Assembly (NCBI GenBank): GCA_022446825.1
Contig: JAKVBY010000060.1
Location: 13,268 to 46,714, forward strand
Direction: 5' to 3'
DNA length: 33,447 nt
Origin: Pirellulaceae bacterium
Lineage (GTDB): Bacteria > Planctomycetota > Planctomycetia > Pirellulales > Pirellulaceae
Positions 25,429 to 33,164 of the stretch are shown here, piece after piece. Position 1 is the first letter of the stretch. Every line of letters begins with the position of its first letter. The notes below the pieces were generated by a model, which was not told the origin of the DNA, searched no databases, and was given only the letters and a program-made list of their open reading frames with translations. A program made the position numbers and the translations under genes.

Positions 25429-27651
25429 ATGATCAGAATCTCTTTTCTCCTCAGCCTGTGCAGTGTCCTATGGGTAAATTCTGCCGTGGCGCAGATCTAT
25501 CGGCCCATCGAAAACAACATCATGTGGGATTCGTATCTCCTGCGTGATGATGACACGTATCAGCTGTTCTATCTCCAGAACGAAAATTACCCGGCAGTCG
25601 ACCCGCAGCGTTCCAGTTCTCTCCTCGCCTCCGTCGGCCGCGCCGAGTCGACCGATCTGGTCCATTGGACAACCCTGCCTCCATTGAATTTTGAAAGCTA
25701 CGACAACGATTACTCCTTAGATGGACACATGTTCATCGGGCAAGCTCCAGTAAAACATCAGGGAGAGTATTACTTTTTCTTTGACCCACGGCCACGCTCG
25801 CAACCTGGCGGTTCGCCTCTCTATGCACTCCGCTCACCGGACCTGGGCTCCTGGTCCCCTATCCCGGGCGGACCTTTCCTACAACCAACCCCACCCTATT
25901 ATGGCGGGAGCGCCTGGCGCGACCTCTTTCTTTCCTATGATCCCACGGAACAGATCTGGCACGGTTACCTCTGTGCCCAAACCGCAACGCGACCCAAACG
26001 GGAAACGCCACTCGACGAGTTCACGATCGCGCTCTGGATCGAGATGCCCGCTGCACAGCATAACGCGGGTGCTTTCTGCATCAATTTTGCTGACCCCAAC
26101 GGCCAAGCGTTTGAGTCTCTTGTGCTCGACCAAGAACGACGCTGGAGCATCACGAGCGAACAAGAACGCAAACGAATCAGTGCGACTCCACCGCCCGACC
26201 CTGCTGCCGATGGCGAGCCGATTCTGCTGGTCGTTGTCTATGAGAAAAAGCAAGTCCGCATCTATCGCAATCAGCTACTCTATGCCATCTATGAAGGGAC
26301 GCCACTCACGAAACGCCCGATTGCCAATATCACCATGGGGCGTGTATCAGCGCTTGCAGGGGCCCACCACCCGAATCATTTTATCGGCTCGCTCGATGAC
26401 GTCCGCATCTACAATCGCGCTTTGAATGCGACTGAGCTTGGCCAGCTACAACCGGCCCAGGGGACCGCAGTGGAATTTCCTTTGTCGCCCATGGCGGCCT
26501 GGACCTTCGAAGACACGACAGCGGCCGACCAAGCGGGCTCGTTCGTGATACCCGAAATGAATTTTGGCGCCTCTGTAAATCAAGGCAAACTTTCCCTGGA
26601 TGGCAAACTCGCCCATCTCTATCAAACGGCCATCAGCACCCCAGGCATGTCCTGCATCGCGCACGTGACATCGCCCGACCTACTGCAGTGGAAATACCAT
26701 CCGCCTGTTTTTTCCAGCCTGAGATTCTGCAACCTTGAATGCCCGGATTACTTTCAGATCGGGGATTGGCATTATTTCACCTTCTCCACGGTTCGCACCC
26801 GCATGGACACGAGCGGCCGTAAAGATGCTTCTGGAACCTACTACATCCGGTCTCGCCACCGGGACGGTCCCTACCACCTTGCAGAACACCCCCTCTTATT
26901 TGGCTCGGGGCGGGGACGCATGGACAATTACGTGGGCCGAGCCATTCTCTACCACGGCGAGCATCTCCTCTATTATCACACCGTGCATGGCAACATTCGA
27001 GACTGTATCGCAAGGCCTGTAACTTGGGGTGCTGCCAAACGGATCGTGCAGCAATCAGATGGTCAGCTTGCTCTCGCTTACTGGCCGGGTGTGGAAAAAC
27101 TGGCCGCGGAAATCAGCTACGATTCATCGCAGGCGACCAACACATCGCAAACAAGTGGCAGAGGTAATTGGAGCCAGCGAGGAGCCGTCCTCACGGGAAC
27201 GCCCGCCGGGAATCATCCGTCGGTCTTATGGCTTCCGCCAACGGAGAACGACTTGATGATCACCGCCCAAGTGCGTCTCGAACCCAATGCAACTGCAGGA
27301 TTTCTGTGGCGCCATCGTGACGGATCAGGTGACGCCTTACTCATAGATCCCTCCTCTCATCAGGTGCTTCTTGCCAAACTCCAATACGATCAGAACATGG
27401 ACGCTCTCCAGCAGGACCTCATTGACGATTACAATGGCTTTAATTTTGGCACGGAGCTACACGTCCGCATCATGCTCCGTTCCCATCGAGTCGATGTTTA
27501 CATCAACGATCAGTGGACTCATAGTACGTCACTTATCGGAGCCGCACCGACAGGACGAACCGGCCTGATCACTGCCAACGGCACGGCAAGATTTACCCAG
27601 CTTCGCATCCGCCAACTCAAGCCACTGGAAACGCCAACCTTGCCTCCCTAA
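25429..27651 (+). CDS. GH32-like glycosidase with inserted LamG-type domain
   Basis: A 740-residue secreted protein. The signal peptide is about 1-21. The first half of a five-bladed propeller follows: W33-D34 with LFYLQ downstream (NDPNG counterpart), a DGHMFIG segment, and W163-RD-L (RDP counterpart). A concanavalin/LamG-type sandwich then occupies about 195-340, ending in FIGSLDDVRIYNRALNATE, a very typical LamG close. The propeller resumes at about 400-580, with VTSPDLLQW and LECPDYFQIGDW, where E437-C438 is the GH32 EC motif. A C-terminal sandwich (about 590-735) completes the family architecture. The ATG at 25429 starts the leader; no Shine-Dalgarno is evident. It follows the beta-helix gene co-directionally. 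It is probably a glycosidase on fructans or related sugars, but substrate and activity are inferred. Confidence 0.82.
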   Translation: MIRISFLLSLCSVLWVNSAVAQIYRPIENNIMWDSYLLRDDDTYQLFYLQNENYPAVDPQRSSSLLASVGRAESTDLVHWTTLPPLNFESYDNDYSLDGHMFIGQAPVKHQGEYYFFFDPRPRSQPGGSPLYALRSPDLGSWSPIPGGPFLQPTPPYYGGSAWRDLFLSYDPTEQIWHGYLCAQTATRPKRETPLDEFTIALWIEMPAAQHNAGAFCINFADPNGQAFESLVLDQERRWSITSEQERKRISATPPPDPAADGEPILLVVVYEKKQVRIYRNQLLYAIYEGTPLTKRPIANITMGRVSALAGAHHPNHFIGSLDDVRIYNRALNATELGQLQPAQGTAVEFPLSPMAAWTFEDTTAADQAGSFVIPEMNFGASVNQGKLSLDGKLAHLYQTAISTPGMSCIAHVTSPDLLQWKYHPPVFSSLRFCNLECPDYFQIGDWHYFTFSTVRTRMDTSGRKDASGTYYIRSRHRDGPYHLAEHPLLFGSGRGRMDNYVGRAILYHGEHLLYYHTVHGNIRDCIARPVTWGAAKRIVQQSDGQLALAYWPGVEKLAAEISYDSSQATNTSQTSGRGNWSQRGAVLTGTPAGNHPSVLWLPPTENDLMITAQVRLEPNATAGFLWRHRDGSGDALLIDPSSHQVLLAKLQYDQNMDALQQDLIDDYNGFNFGTELHVRIMLRSHRVDVYINDQWTHSTSLIGAAPTGRTGLITANGTARFTQLRIRQLKPLETPTLPP

Positions 27652-27673
27652 GTCCGGCCTGACCTTACCGGAC
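27652..27673. terminator. Hairpin between convergent genes
   Basis: GTCCGG (27652-27657) pairs with CCGGAC (27668-27673) around a ten-base loop, immediately after the TAA of the GH32-like gene and 35 bases from the stop of the facing dehydratase gene. A GC-rich stem in a 56-bp convergent gap suggests a shared terminator, though no T-tract follows on either strand. Confidence 0.45.
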
Positions 27674-27707
27674 GGATCACAGCCAGATGGCAGCTCTCAG
27701 GAAATTT

Positions 27708-28946
27708 TTAGGTGTCACCGACGGAACCATCTGGCCAATGGAGCATCCCTCGAGTCTTGGCGAACGGACGAGCGGGCCGTTTCTTTGCGGCCGCTTCGTC
27801 GATATCAATTCCCAAACCTGGCCCCGCTGGTAACTCCGCAAATCCATCGGCGTACTTGATGTGGACTCCGCCATAAAGTTCCTCTTCCCAGTCTGCATAC
27901 TCACGCGCCTGATTGAACTCATGGATTACACAGTTAGGTGTGCTGGCATTCACATGAAGTCCGGCCAGCGTCATGACAGGACTCTGCGCGTTGTGCAATG
28001 AAACATTAATGAAGTGGGCAGCGGCCATCGACGCAATCTTCTTGCATTCGGTGATTCCACCCGCATGAATCACATCCGGATTGACAAAACTGATCAAGTG
28101 ACGATCAATCATTTCTTGAAAACCAAACTTCATGAATTGACTCTCGCCCTGACAAAGCGGGACCTTGACGCGATCTGCCAGCCACTGCATTTTCCCTAAA
28201 TCGGACGTGCGCATGGGTTCTTCAACAAAAAACGGTCGAAGTTCTTCCACGCGCGTACAGAATTCGAGCGCCATCTCCGGCGTGAACTGCGTATGGGCAT
28301 CGTAGAGAAGATCGAAATCATCTCCGCCCGCGTCACGCATTTGCGTCATCCGCGCAATCTCGGCTTTGACATCAAAGGGCTGCTGGATCACGCCTTGGCG
28401 GGAAATATGAGGGGCCGTTTTGACGGCAGTGAAACCTTCTTCTTTCGCTTGCTGAACACCTTCCGCTGACCCACAACCGACATAGAGCCGAATTTTATCC
28501 TTAGCCGCACCACCTAGTAGTTGATAAACGGGGGCATCTAAAACTTTTCCGGCAATATCCCAGAGCGCGATGTCGACCGCGCTCACCGCACTGTTGAGGA
28601 TCGGGCCACCGCGCCACCGTGGTCCGCGATACATGGCTTGCCAATGCTTTTCGATCTGTAGTGGGTTCTTCCCTACGATATATCGTTCGTGTTCTTGGAT
28701 GGCAGCAATCATCGTCGCTGCCCGACCCCGCAGACCACCTTCGCCGACTCCGGTAATTCCATGATTCGTGTAGAGCTTGACGAACACATAATTCATCGAT
28801 CCAGTCCAGACAGGAATCACCTTCAAGCCCGTCACGCGAAGATCAGCGGGGATCCTTGCCTGCACTTCGGAGGGAAACAATGAATATCCAACAGCGGACG
28901 AGGCAGCCCCGAAGATACTGGCTTGGTGAAATGCTCGGCGGTGCAT
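27708..28946 (-). CDS. Enolase-superfamily sugar-acid dehydratase-like protein with Tat-like leader
   Basis: A 412-residue mandelate racemase/muconate-lactonising-type protein, closest in motifs to D-galactonate/mannonate-type dehydratases. Metal ligands are Asp216 (YDAH), Glu242 (VEEP) and Glu268 (QGES). His218, two residues after the first ligand, and His318 (LHNAQSP) are placed as the catalytic bases. NPDVIHAGGITE is typical. The N-terminus MHRRAFHQAS plus a hydrophobic stretch to about 24 looks like a Tat signal, unusual because relatives are cytoplasmic. The start ATG at 28946 has GGAG seven bases upstream; the ATG at 28958 has none. It probably dehydrates a sugar acid released from polysaccharide; the exact sugar is unknown. 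Confidence 0.88.
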   Translation of the reverse strand: MHRRAFHQASIFGAASSAVGYSLFPSEVQARIPADLRVTGLKVIPVWTGSMNYVFVKLYTNHGITGVGEGGLRGRAATMIAAIQEHERYIVGKNPLQIEKHWQAMYRGPRWRGGPILNSAVSAVDIALWDIAGKVLDAPVYQLLGGAAKDKIRLYVGCGSAEGVQQAKEEGFTAVKTAPHISRQGVIQQPFDVKAEIARMTQMRDAGGDDFDLLYDAHTQFTPEMALEFCTRVEELRPFFVEEPMRTSDLGKMQWLADRVKVPLCQGESQFMKFGFQEMIDRHLISFVNPDVIHAGGITECKKIASMAAAHFINVSLHNAQSPVMTLAGLHVNASTPNCVIHEFNQAREYADWEEELYGGVHIKYADGFAELPAGPGLGIDIDEAAAKKRPARPFAKTRGMLHWPDGSVGDT

Positions 28947-28982
28947 AGCGGTCTCCATGGTAATGGTGAAATGACAAGGATC

Positions 28983-29129
28983 TCAAATCTCGCACAGGAA
29001 TGCTTTTTCTCGAGCGAGCGGTTGGTGGAAATCTACACTTTGTTTTGGCGTTTCTGCGACCGCCGGAATGAACGACGGCACGAAAGTCGTCGCGACGGCA
29101 AGACAAACCCAGCAACAACCTTTCATCAT
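28983..29129 (-). CDS. Short secreted peptide or gene remnant
   Basis: A 48-codon frame starts with MMKGCCWVCLAVATTF and reads as a signal peptide ending near PAVAE. A 20-odd-residue tail (with QSVDFHQPLAREKAF) follows, then a stop. GGGAG lies eleven bases upstream of the first ATG. It is on the same strand as the dehydratase gene and ends 36 bases before its start. It may be a small exported peptide, a leader frame, or the 5' stub of a broken gene. No family is recognised. Confidence 0.3.
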   Translation of the reverse strand: MMKGCCWVCLAVATTFVPSFIPAVAETPKQSVDFHQPLAREKAFLCEI

Positions 29130-29491
29130 AGCCACACACACTCCCTTCCCACTGACAGCAAACCGGTCGTGATTTAAGGTCGGATCACGAATCGCGTATT
29201 GAATCTGCCACGTTCGGCAGAAGAGGCTAGAAATGGCTAAGCTTGTCAATTTTTCGGACCAAGATCCCGTGGTTGTCTCCTACTATTGAGTGGGGAGAAT
29301 ACCAAGCGGAACGCTGCTACATACAGGTACAACACCCATACAGCACCCATTGCTGGCGTGCCTGCGCAAAATCAGCCACTACTCCTCGGTCTGACCTGCG
29401 AAACAAACGACTCAATCCTTGCGGAAAGGTGTTTTGCTAGCCACGGTACAATTAATCGAGATCAAAAAACTTAAACAAACGACACCGGGCC
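29130..29491. other. Intergenic region
   Basis: About 360 bases hold no recognisable gene. It should carry the promoter for the dehydratase unit and the 3' end of the TM2 transcript. A T-rich minus-strand stretch lies just after the TM2 stop, but there is no good stem. Confidence 0.45.
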
Positions 29492-29740
29492 CTAGAACCA
29501 ACTCTTCTTTTCGATCTGGTAGGTCTGTACGAACTCTTCCTCAGACTTGGTCAGGTAGATAATGCCCTCGATCAATCCAATGACGGATCCAACGCCACAA
29601 GTAACCACGTTGATTAGGATCCGGATGAGGCCCCCCTTGGTATCTCCAAGCACGAACCGGTGGACTGCAAGGCTACCCAGTAGAATGCCGAGCACGCCCG
29701 CGATAACTCTCTTGCTTTCCAGTGATCCTGTTTCGTTCAT
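29492..29740 (-). CDS. TM2-domain membrane protein
   Basis: An 82-residue protein of the TM2 family (PF05154). Two transmembrane helices (about 11-31 and 40-65) are separated by the family turn HRFVLGDTKGG. The second segment contains TCGVGSVIGLIEGIIYL, and the conserved C-terminal T-x-SEEEF follows. The TM2 family is widespread and its function is poorly known. The ATG at 29740 is preferred because GGAG lies six bases upstream; an alternative start at 29752 has no ribosome site. It appears to be a single-gene unit. Confidence 0.88.
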   Translation of the reverse strand: MNETGSLESKRVIAGVLGILLGSLAVHRFVLGDTKGGLIRILINVVTCGVGSVIGLIEGIIYLTKSEEEFVQTYQIEKKSWF

Positions 29741-30071
29741 TACCAGCTCCAAGATGAATAATAATACATCGAAACGGCAAACGTCCGATCGAATTATTAC
29801 CCTACCAAGCCATGAATTTCAATGCCTCGTCACGCGTCGAACTTTTGTTTAAGTCATTCTCTCACCCCATTCCGTTCGCGAAACGCAGCCCGGGCGGAGA
29901 ACAAGGGCGGAAACGCCACTTTGAGTTTTCGTTTCCTGCCACTATCACAGGGACCTGGAGCTGGTGCCGAGTGTAAAACAGGCGACAATTTCCACAATAC
30001 ATAGGTCCCGTAGGTAGCAAGCCTGCCGTTGTATCAACGCACCTATCCAGGAAGGTTGCTCAGCCCCAAAT
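29741..30071. other. Intergenic region
   Basis: About 330 bases lie between the Gfo/Idh-like stop and the TM2 start, both on the minus strand. No gene, repeat or strong hairpin was seen. It probably holds the TM2 promoter. Confidence 0.45.
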
Positions 30072-31166
30072 TCAGTCACCATATTGTTCTGCGGCATCCG
30101 CTTGCGCTTGGCGAATCACGGACTCGATCGTGATCGGGATACCACCTTGACGTTTGCTTTCGTGTGCGGCTTCCAAGAAGGCAAAGATCTCGATGGTCTC
30201 GGTGCTTGAAACGGGTGGTGTTCCGGTACGGAAAAATTTTGCAATTTCCAAGGCGACACCCTTGTAGCCCATGTACTCTCCTGCCGGAGCAAACCAATGT
30301 TCTCCCGTGGGATCTTCTTTCCGTTCTGGAACACCGCGACCGTAATTGCCGGCACGCAGGATTCCCTGCTCACCAAAGACCAGCCCACTGTACTTCACGA
30401 CTCCTCGACCAATGCCGCGAAAAGTACCAATGCGCTGGTCTCTCCAGATTCCGGTCACGAGTTCCGCAACAGGAGTTGAGGCACGGGTAACGCTGAGGCA
30501 ACCTGCCCCCATAATCGTAAAGAGGGTTTCCGCGCTGTGAATGGAATGCCAAAAGAAATCGTCGTGCGATGCTTCAAAACTTAAACCGCCATAAACGCTA
30601 CAACCGAGTACCCGCCCGACCTGAGGGTGATTTTTCATACCCTGGAATGCTGGGACAAAGCGGTGCTGAGAACAGGAAAAGAGCGGCGTATCATATTTTT
30701 CCGCCCGCCGAAAAAGCTCTACCACATCCACCAGCGAGGCAGCCATCGGACGTCCGATGTAAACCGGCTTGCCAGCTTGCAAGGCGAAAGTCGCCTGCTC
30801 TAGGTGCGTACGACCGTCTAAACTCATCACCAAGATGGCGTCTACCTGCGCGGGAATGTCCTCGATCGAATCGACCAACGGAATGCCCATGTCGGTATAA
30901 CTTTTCACCCATTTAGGAAGCGAATCCACACTCTCCTGGATGTCGGGGCTCCCTCCAGGATAGGCGACCACGACTTCGATCCCTGCCAGCGGTTCATTCG
31001 CCTTGGCTTGCTGAAACAGGCTGGCAAACGCTACCGCTTGGTAACTGTCGAGCCCAATGACTCCTACTCGAATCGGCTCCGCCCCAGAGACCTTACCGAC
31101 GATCACTGGTGATACCAAAAGGCTGAGTAAAACGCCCGAACACAAAAAGGGGGCCATTCGTTGCAT
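30072..31166 (-). CDS. Exported Gfo/Idh/MocA-like oxidoreductase
   Basis: A 364-residue protein of the Gfo/Idh/MocA family (PF01408). A Sec-type signal peptide (about 1-28) precedes the Rossmann fold, with VGVIGLDSYQ (34-43) at the nucleotide site. The usual active-site EKP motif reads IGRP (137-140), followed by MAASLVDVVELF, so the conserved lysine is replaced by arginine. The C-terminal half (FSCSQHRF onwards, with IHSAETLFTIMG) is the substrate-binding domain. The ATG at 31166 has AGGAG five bases upstream and starts the leader; the longer frame from 31256 is rejected. Family members oxidise or reduce sugars and cyclitols. Export and the EKP change leave open whether this one is active. 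Confidence 0.87.
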   Translation of the reverse strand: MQRMAPFLCSGVLLSLLVSPVIVGKVSGAEPIRVGVIGLDSYQAVAFASLFQQAKANEPLAGIEVVVAYPGGSPDIQESVDSLPKWVKSYTDMGIPLVDSIEDIPAQVDAILVMSLDGRTHLEQATFALQAGKPVYIGRPMAASLVDVVELFRRAEKYDTPLFSCSQHRFVPAFQGMKNHPQVGRVLGCSVYGGLSFEASHDDFFWHSIHSAETLFTIMGAGCLSVTRASTPVAELVTGIWRDQRIGTFRGIGRGVVKYSGLVFGEQGILRAGNYGRGVPERKEDPTGEHWFAPAGEYMGYKGVALEIAKFFRTGTPPVSSTETIEIFAFLEAAHESKRQGGIPITIESVIRQAQADAAEQYGD

Positions 31167-31539
31167 AAGAGCTCCTGACATTCGCAGTATGAAATAAAAA
31201 GAGGGGAAGTCGAGCACCCGAGCGCTGGTCACCGCCTTAATCAGCATGCGGTGCACCAGCTCGAATCACCGATGATACCGCGTCCGGGCCAGGAAGTCAC
31301 AGGCACGAAGTCATAGCCACGAAGTCACAGCTCAGATATTCAGAGCCCCAGAGCAACGGAATCTGCCGCCCGGCCGGAGTTCGTGCCCCTGGAAAAGGCC
31401 TGCAAGCCTATAGCGTTCCCCCACTTGAAGAAGACCTGTAGCTGCACTTGCCACCAACATGTTTCAGTAACAGAGTTCGTCAATGCAGGAAAATTTCTCG
31501 GGGCCAGAGACTCGGAATCGGCCGCCAAAAACGACTCGA
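31167..31539. other. Intergenic region
   Basis: About 370 bases lie between the amidohydrolase stop and the Gfo/Idh-like start. It holds the 14-bp triple tandem repeat at 31293-31334. No gene is supported. Confidence 0.5.
31293..31334. repeat. 14-bp tandem repeat, three copies
   Basis: Three adjacent units begin GAAGTCACAGGCAC, GAAGTCATAGCCAC and GAAGTCACAGCTCA. They agree at most positions and have no spacers. The repeat is in the 5' region of the Gfo/Idh-like gene, about 130 bases upstream of its start. It is like the triple repeat at 81-125 in size and number but has a different sequence. Confidence 0.75.
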
Positions 31540-32901
31540 TTAGTGCCCAGCTGTATTTTCTGGCGAAAGTCCGCCATCAAAACGCTCGGTCTTGAATACC
31601 GCCTGCTGTCGCTGGAGGTACTCGTCCTTCGACATCTCAGGACGAAAACGAGTCATTACCTCCTGCGCCAGAGTTGCTTCGGAGCTAAGCAAATCCACCG
31701 CCATCATGGCCAATGTTTTGGCAGGGGCCACGTATCCCGCATCGTGATCTGAAATGTACCAATCGGTCTGATGATGGGTTCCCGAAGCACCCGTCATCAT
31801 CGGATGTAACACGGGCATGAACTGGCTCAGATCCCCCGCATCCGTCGAGCCACCACTGTGGCCATAATCCCGATATTCATCGGGCCCGAAAAGACTGCCC
31901 GCGTGCTGCTTAAATAACTCCGAGAGCGTGGGGTCGTTTCGTAGCGGAAGATTACCAGGCACGGTGGCAATTTCAACTTGGCATCCCATCGCCATGGCGG
32001 CACCTCGCAACGCACGGTCAACCTTGTGAGAGGCGTCGAGAATTGCATCGGCGGTCTTCGCACGCACATAGGTTTCCATCTTGACTTCCGCAGGAATGAT
32101 ATTCACCAAGTCACCCCCTTTGGTGATGATGGGGTGTACTCGCACGCATTCCTCGTCGCTAAAAGTTTCCCGCTGTGCATTGATCGCACTCAAAGCTAAT
32201 TGTGCTGCGTAAAGCGCATTGACACCTCGCTGCGGTGACCCACCCGCATGCGACGCTTTCCCCTGAAATGTAATGTTCTTGGCCAGGAAACCGTTGCTTG
32301 ATGGCGAGAGCCCCATACTTCCTGAGGCAACTTCAGGGCTTGTAGAATGGATCATGATGGCCATATCAATGTCGTCAAAAAGTCCGAGTTGAACGAGTTC
32401 CTGTTTGCCGGTGAGAAAAGAAGTGACGCCCGATTTGACCAGACCGAGGCGATAATCAATTTCCACATATTCTTCCGCAGGAACAGCAAAGAAAACCACG
32501 TTCCCTGCCAACTGCTCCGCAACGTTTGCCTGGGAAAGACCGATCGCCGCACCTAACAAACCGGCAATTTGTGCGTTATGTCCACAGGCATGCGCTGCAC
32601 CGGTGGTAGCATTGGCGCGGGGGTGTCCCGGTACTTGCAAGGCGTCCAGTTCACCCATCAGAGCCACCGTGGGACCTGGCTTACCACCACGCAGGACAGC
32701 CTTGACGCCCGTGATGGCAAGGCCGTCGTCATAGGTTAAACCGAGGTCCTCTAGCGTCTCCTTAACCCGGGCTGCGGTAGCATGTTCTTTAAACCCTAAT
32801 TCTGGCGCGTCCATGATCGCTTCTCCCAGACCGACGATCCGATCCCGCGCCTGGTCGATTACCTGACAAACGTTTTGCTTCAGTACATCATGATTGGTCA
32901 T
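31540..32901 (-). CDS. M20-family amidohydrolase (AbgB-like)
   Basis: A 453-residue zinc peptidase/amidohydrolase of the M20 family, closest in look to aminobenzoyl-glutamate hydrolase (AbgB)-type proteins. Metal and catalytic motifs are GELDAL (83-88), AHACGHN (103-109), PAEEY (141-145, with the catalytic/metal Glu pair) and GKASHAGGSPQRG (214-226, dimerisation-domain His). Near the end, GHSGGSTDAGDLS and GTHHQTDW carry the last ligand region. There is no signal peptide, so it acts in the cytoplasm, cleaving an amide of an N-acyl or peptide-like compound. The ATG at 32901 has an AAGGGAAG stretch about five bases upstream. It stands alone; the link to carbohydrate use is not obvious. Confidence 0.9.
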   Translation of the reverse strand: MTNHDVLKQNVCQVIDQARDRIVGLGEAIMDAPELGFKEHATAARVKETLEDLGLTYDDGLAITGVKAVLRGGKPGPTVALMGELDALQVPGHPRANATTGAAHACGHNAQIAGLLGAAIGLSQANVAEQLAGNVVFFAVPAEEYVEIDYRLGLVKSGVTSFLTGKQELVQLGLFDDIDMAIMIHSTSPEVASGSMGLSPSSNGFLAKNITFQGKASHAGGSPQRGVNALYAAQLALSAINAQRETFSDEECVRVHPIITKGGDLVNIIPAEVKMETYVRAKTADAILDASHKVDRALRGAAMAMGCQVEIATVPGNLPLRNDPTLSELFKQHAGSLFGPDEYRDYGHSGGSTDAGDLSQFMPVLHPMMTGASGTHHQTDWYISDHDAGYVAPAKTLAMMAVDLLSSEATLAQEVMTRFRPEMSKDEYLQRQQAVFKTERFDGGLSPENTAGH

Positions 32902-33164
32902 AACAACTTCCCTTCCTTATGCAGCGAAACATACCGTTCCGGATTATCCGACAGTCAGATCTATGGATGCTCAATTTCTCGCGGCATTACTCTACCACCC
33001 ATTAAACCCAATGTTTGCCAAGGGCGTTATAAAAATGGACCAAAGCCGCCAATTTTCCTTCGTTGCTGAGAAAAATGCCCTGCCACCTGTCTTTTCACTC
33101 TCGCAACTTTATGGCACTCTCGGAACCCATTGGCACCCATCGAGCAAAAATACGACCAAGCACA
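32902..33164. other. Intergenic region
   Basis: About 260 bases lie between the amidohydrolase start and the stop of the partial beta-helix gene. No gene or distinct signal was seen; the amidohydrolase promoter is probably here. Confidence 0.45.

Noticed and set aside
31200-31285. tRNA-like T-arm (CTCGAATCACCG)
   Set aside because: The flanking bases do not form an acceptor stem or anticodon arm, so it is not a tRNA.
31293-31334. Possible CRISPR array
   Set aside because: The 14-bp units are directly adjacent, with no spacers and no cas genes anywhere in the window. The same applies to the other tandem repeats.
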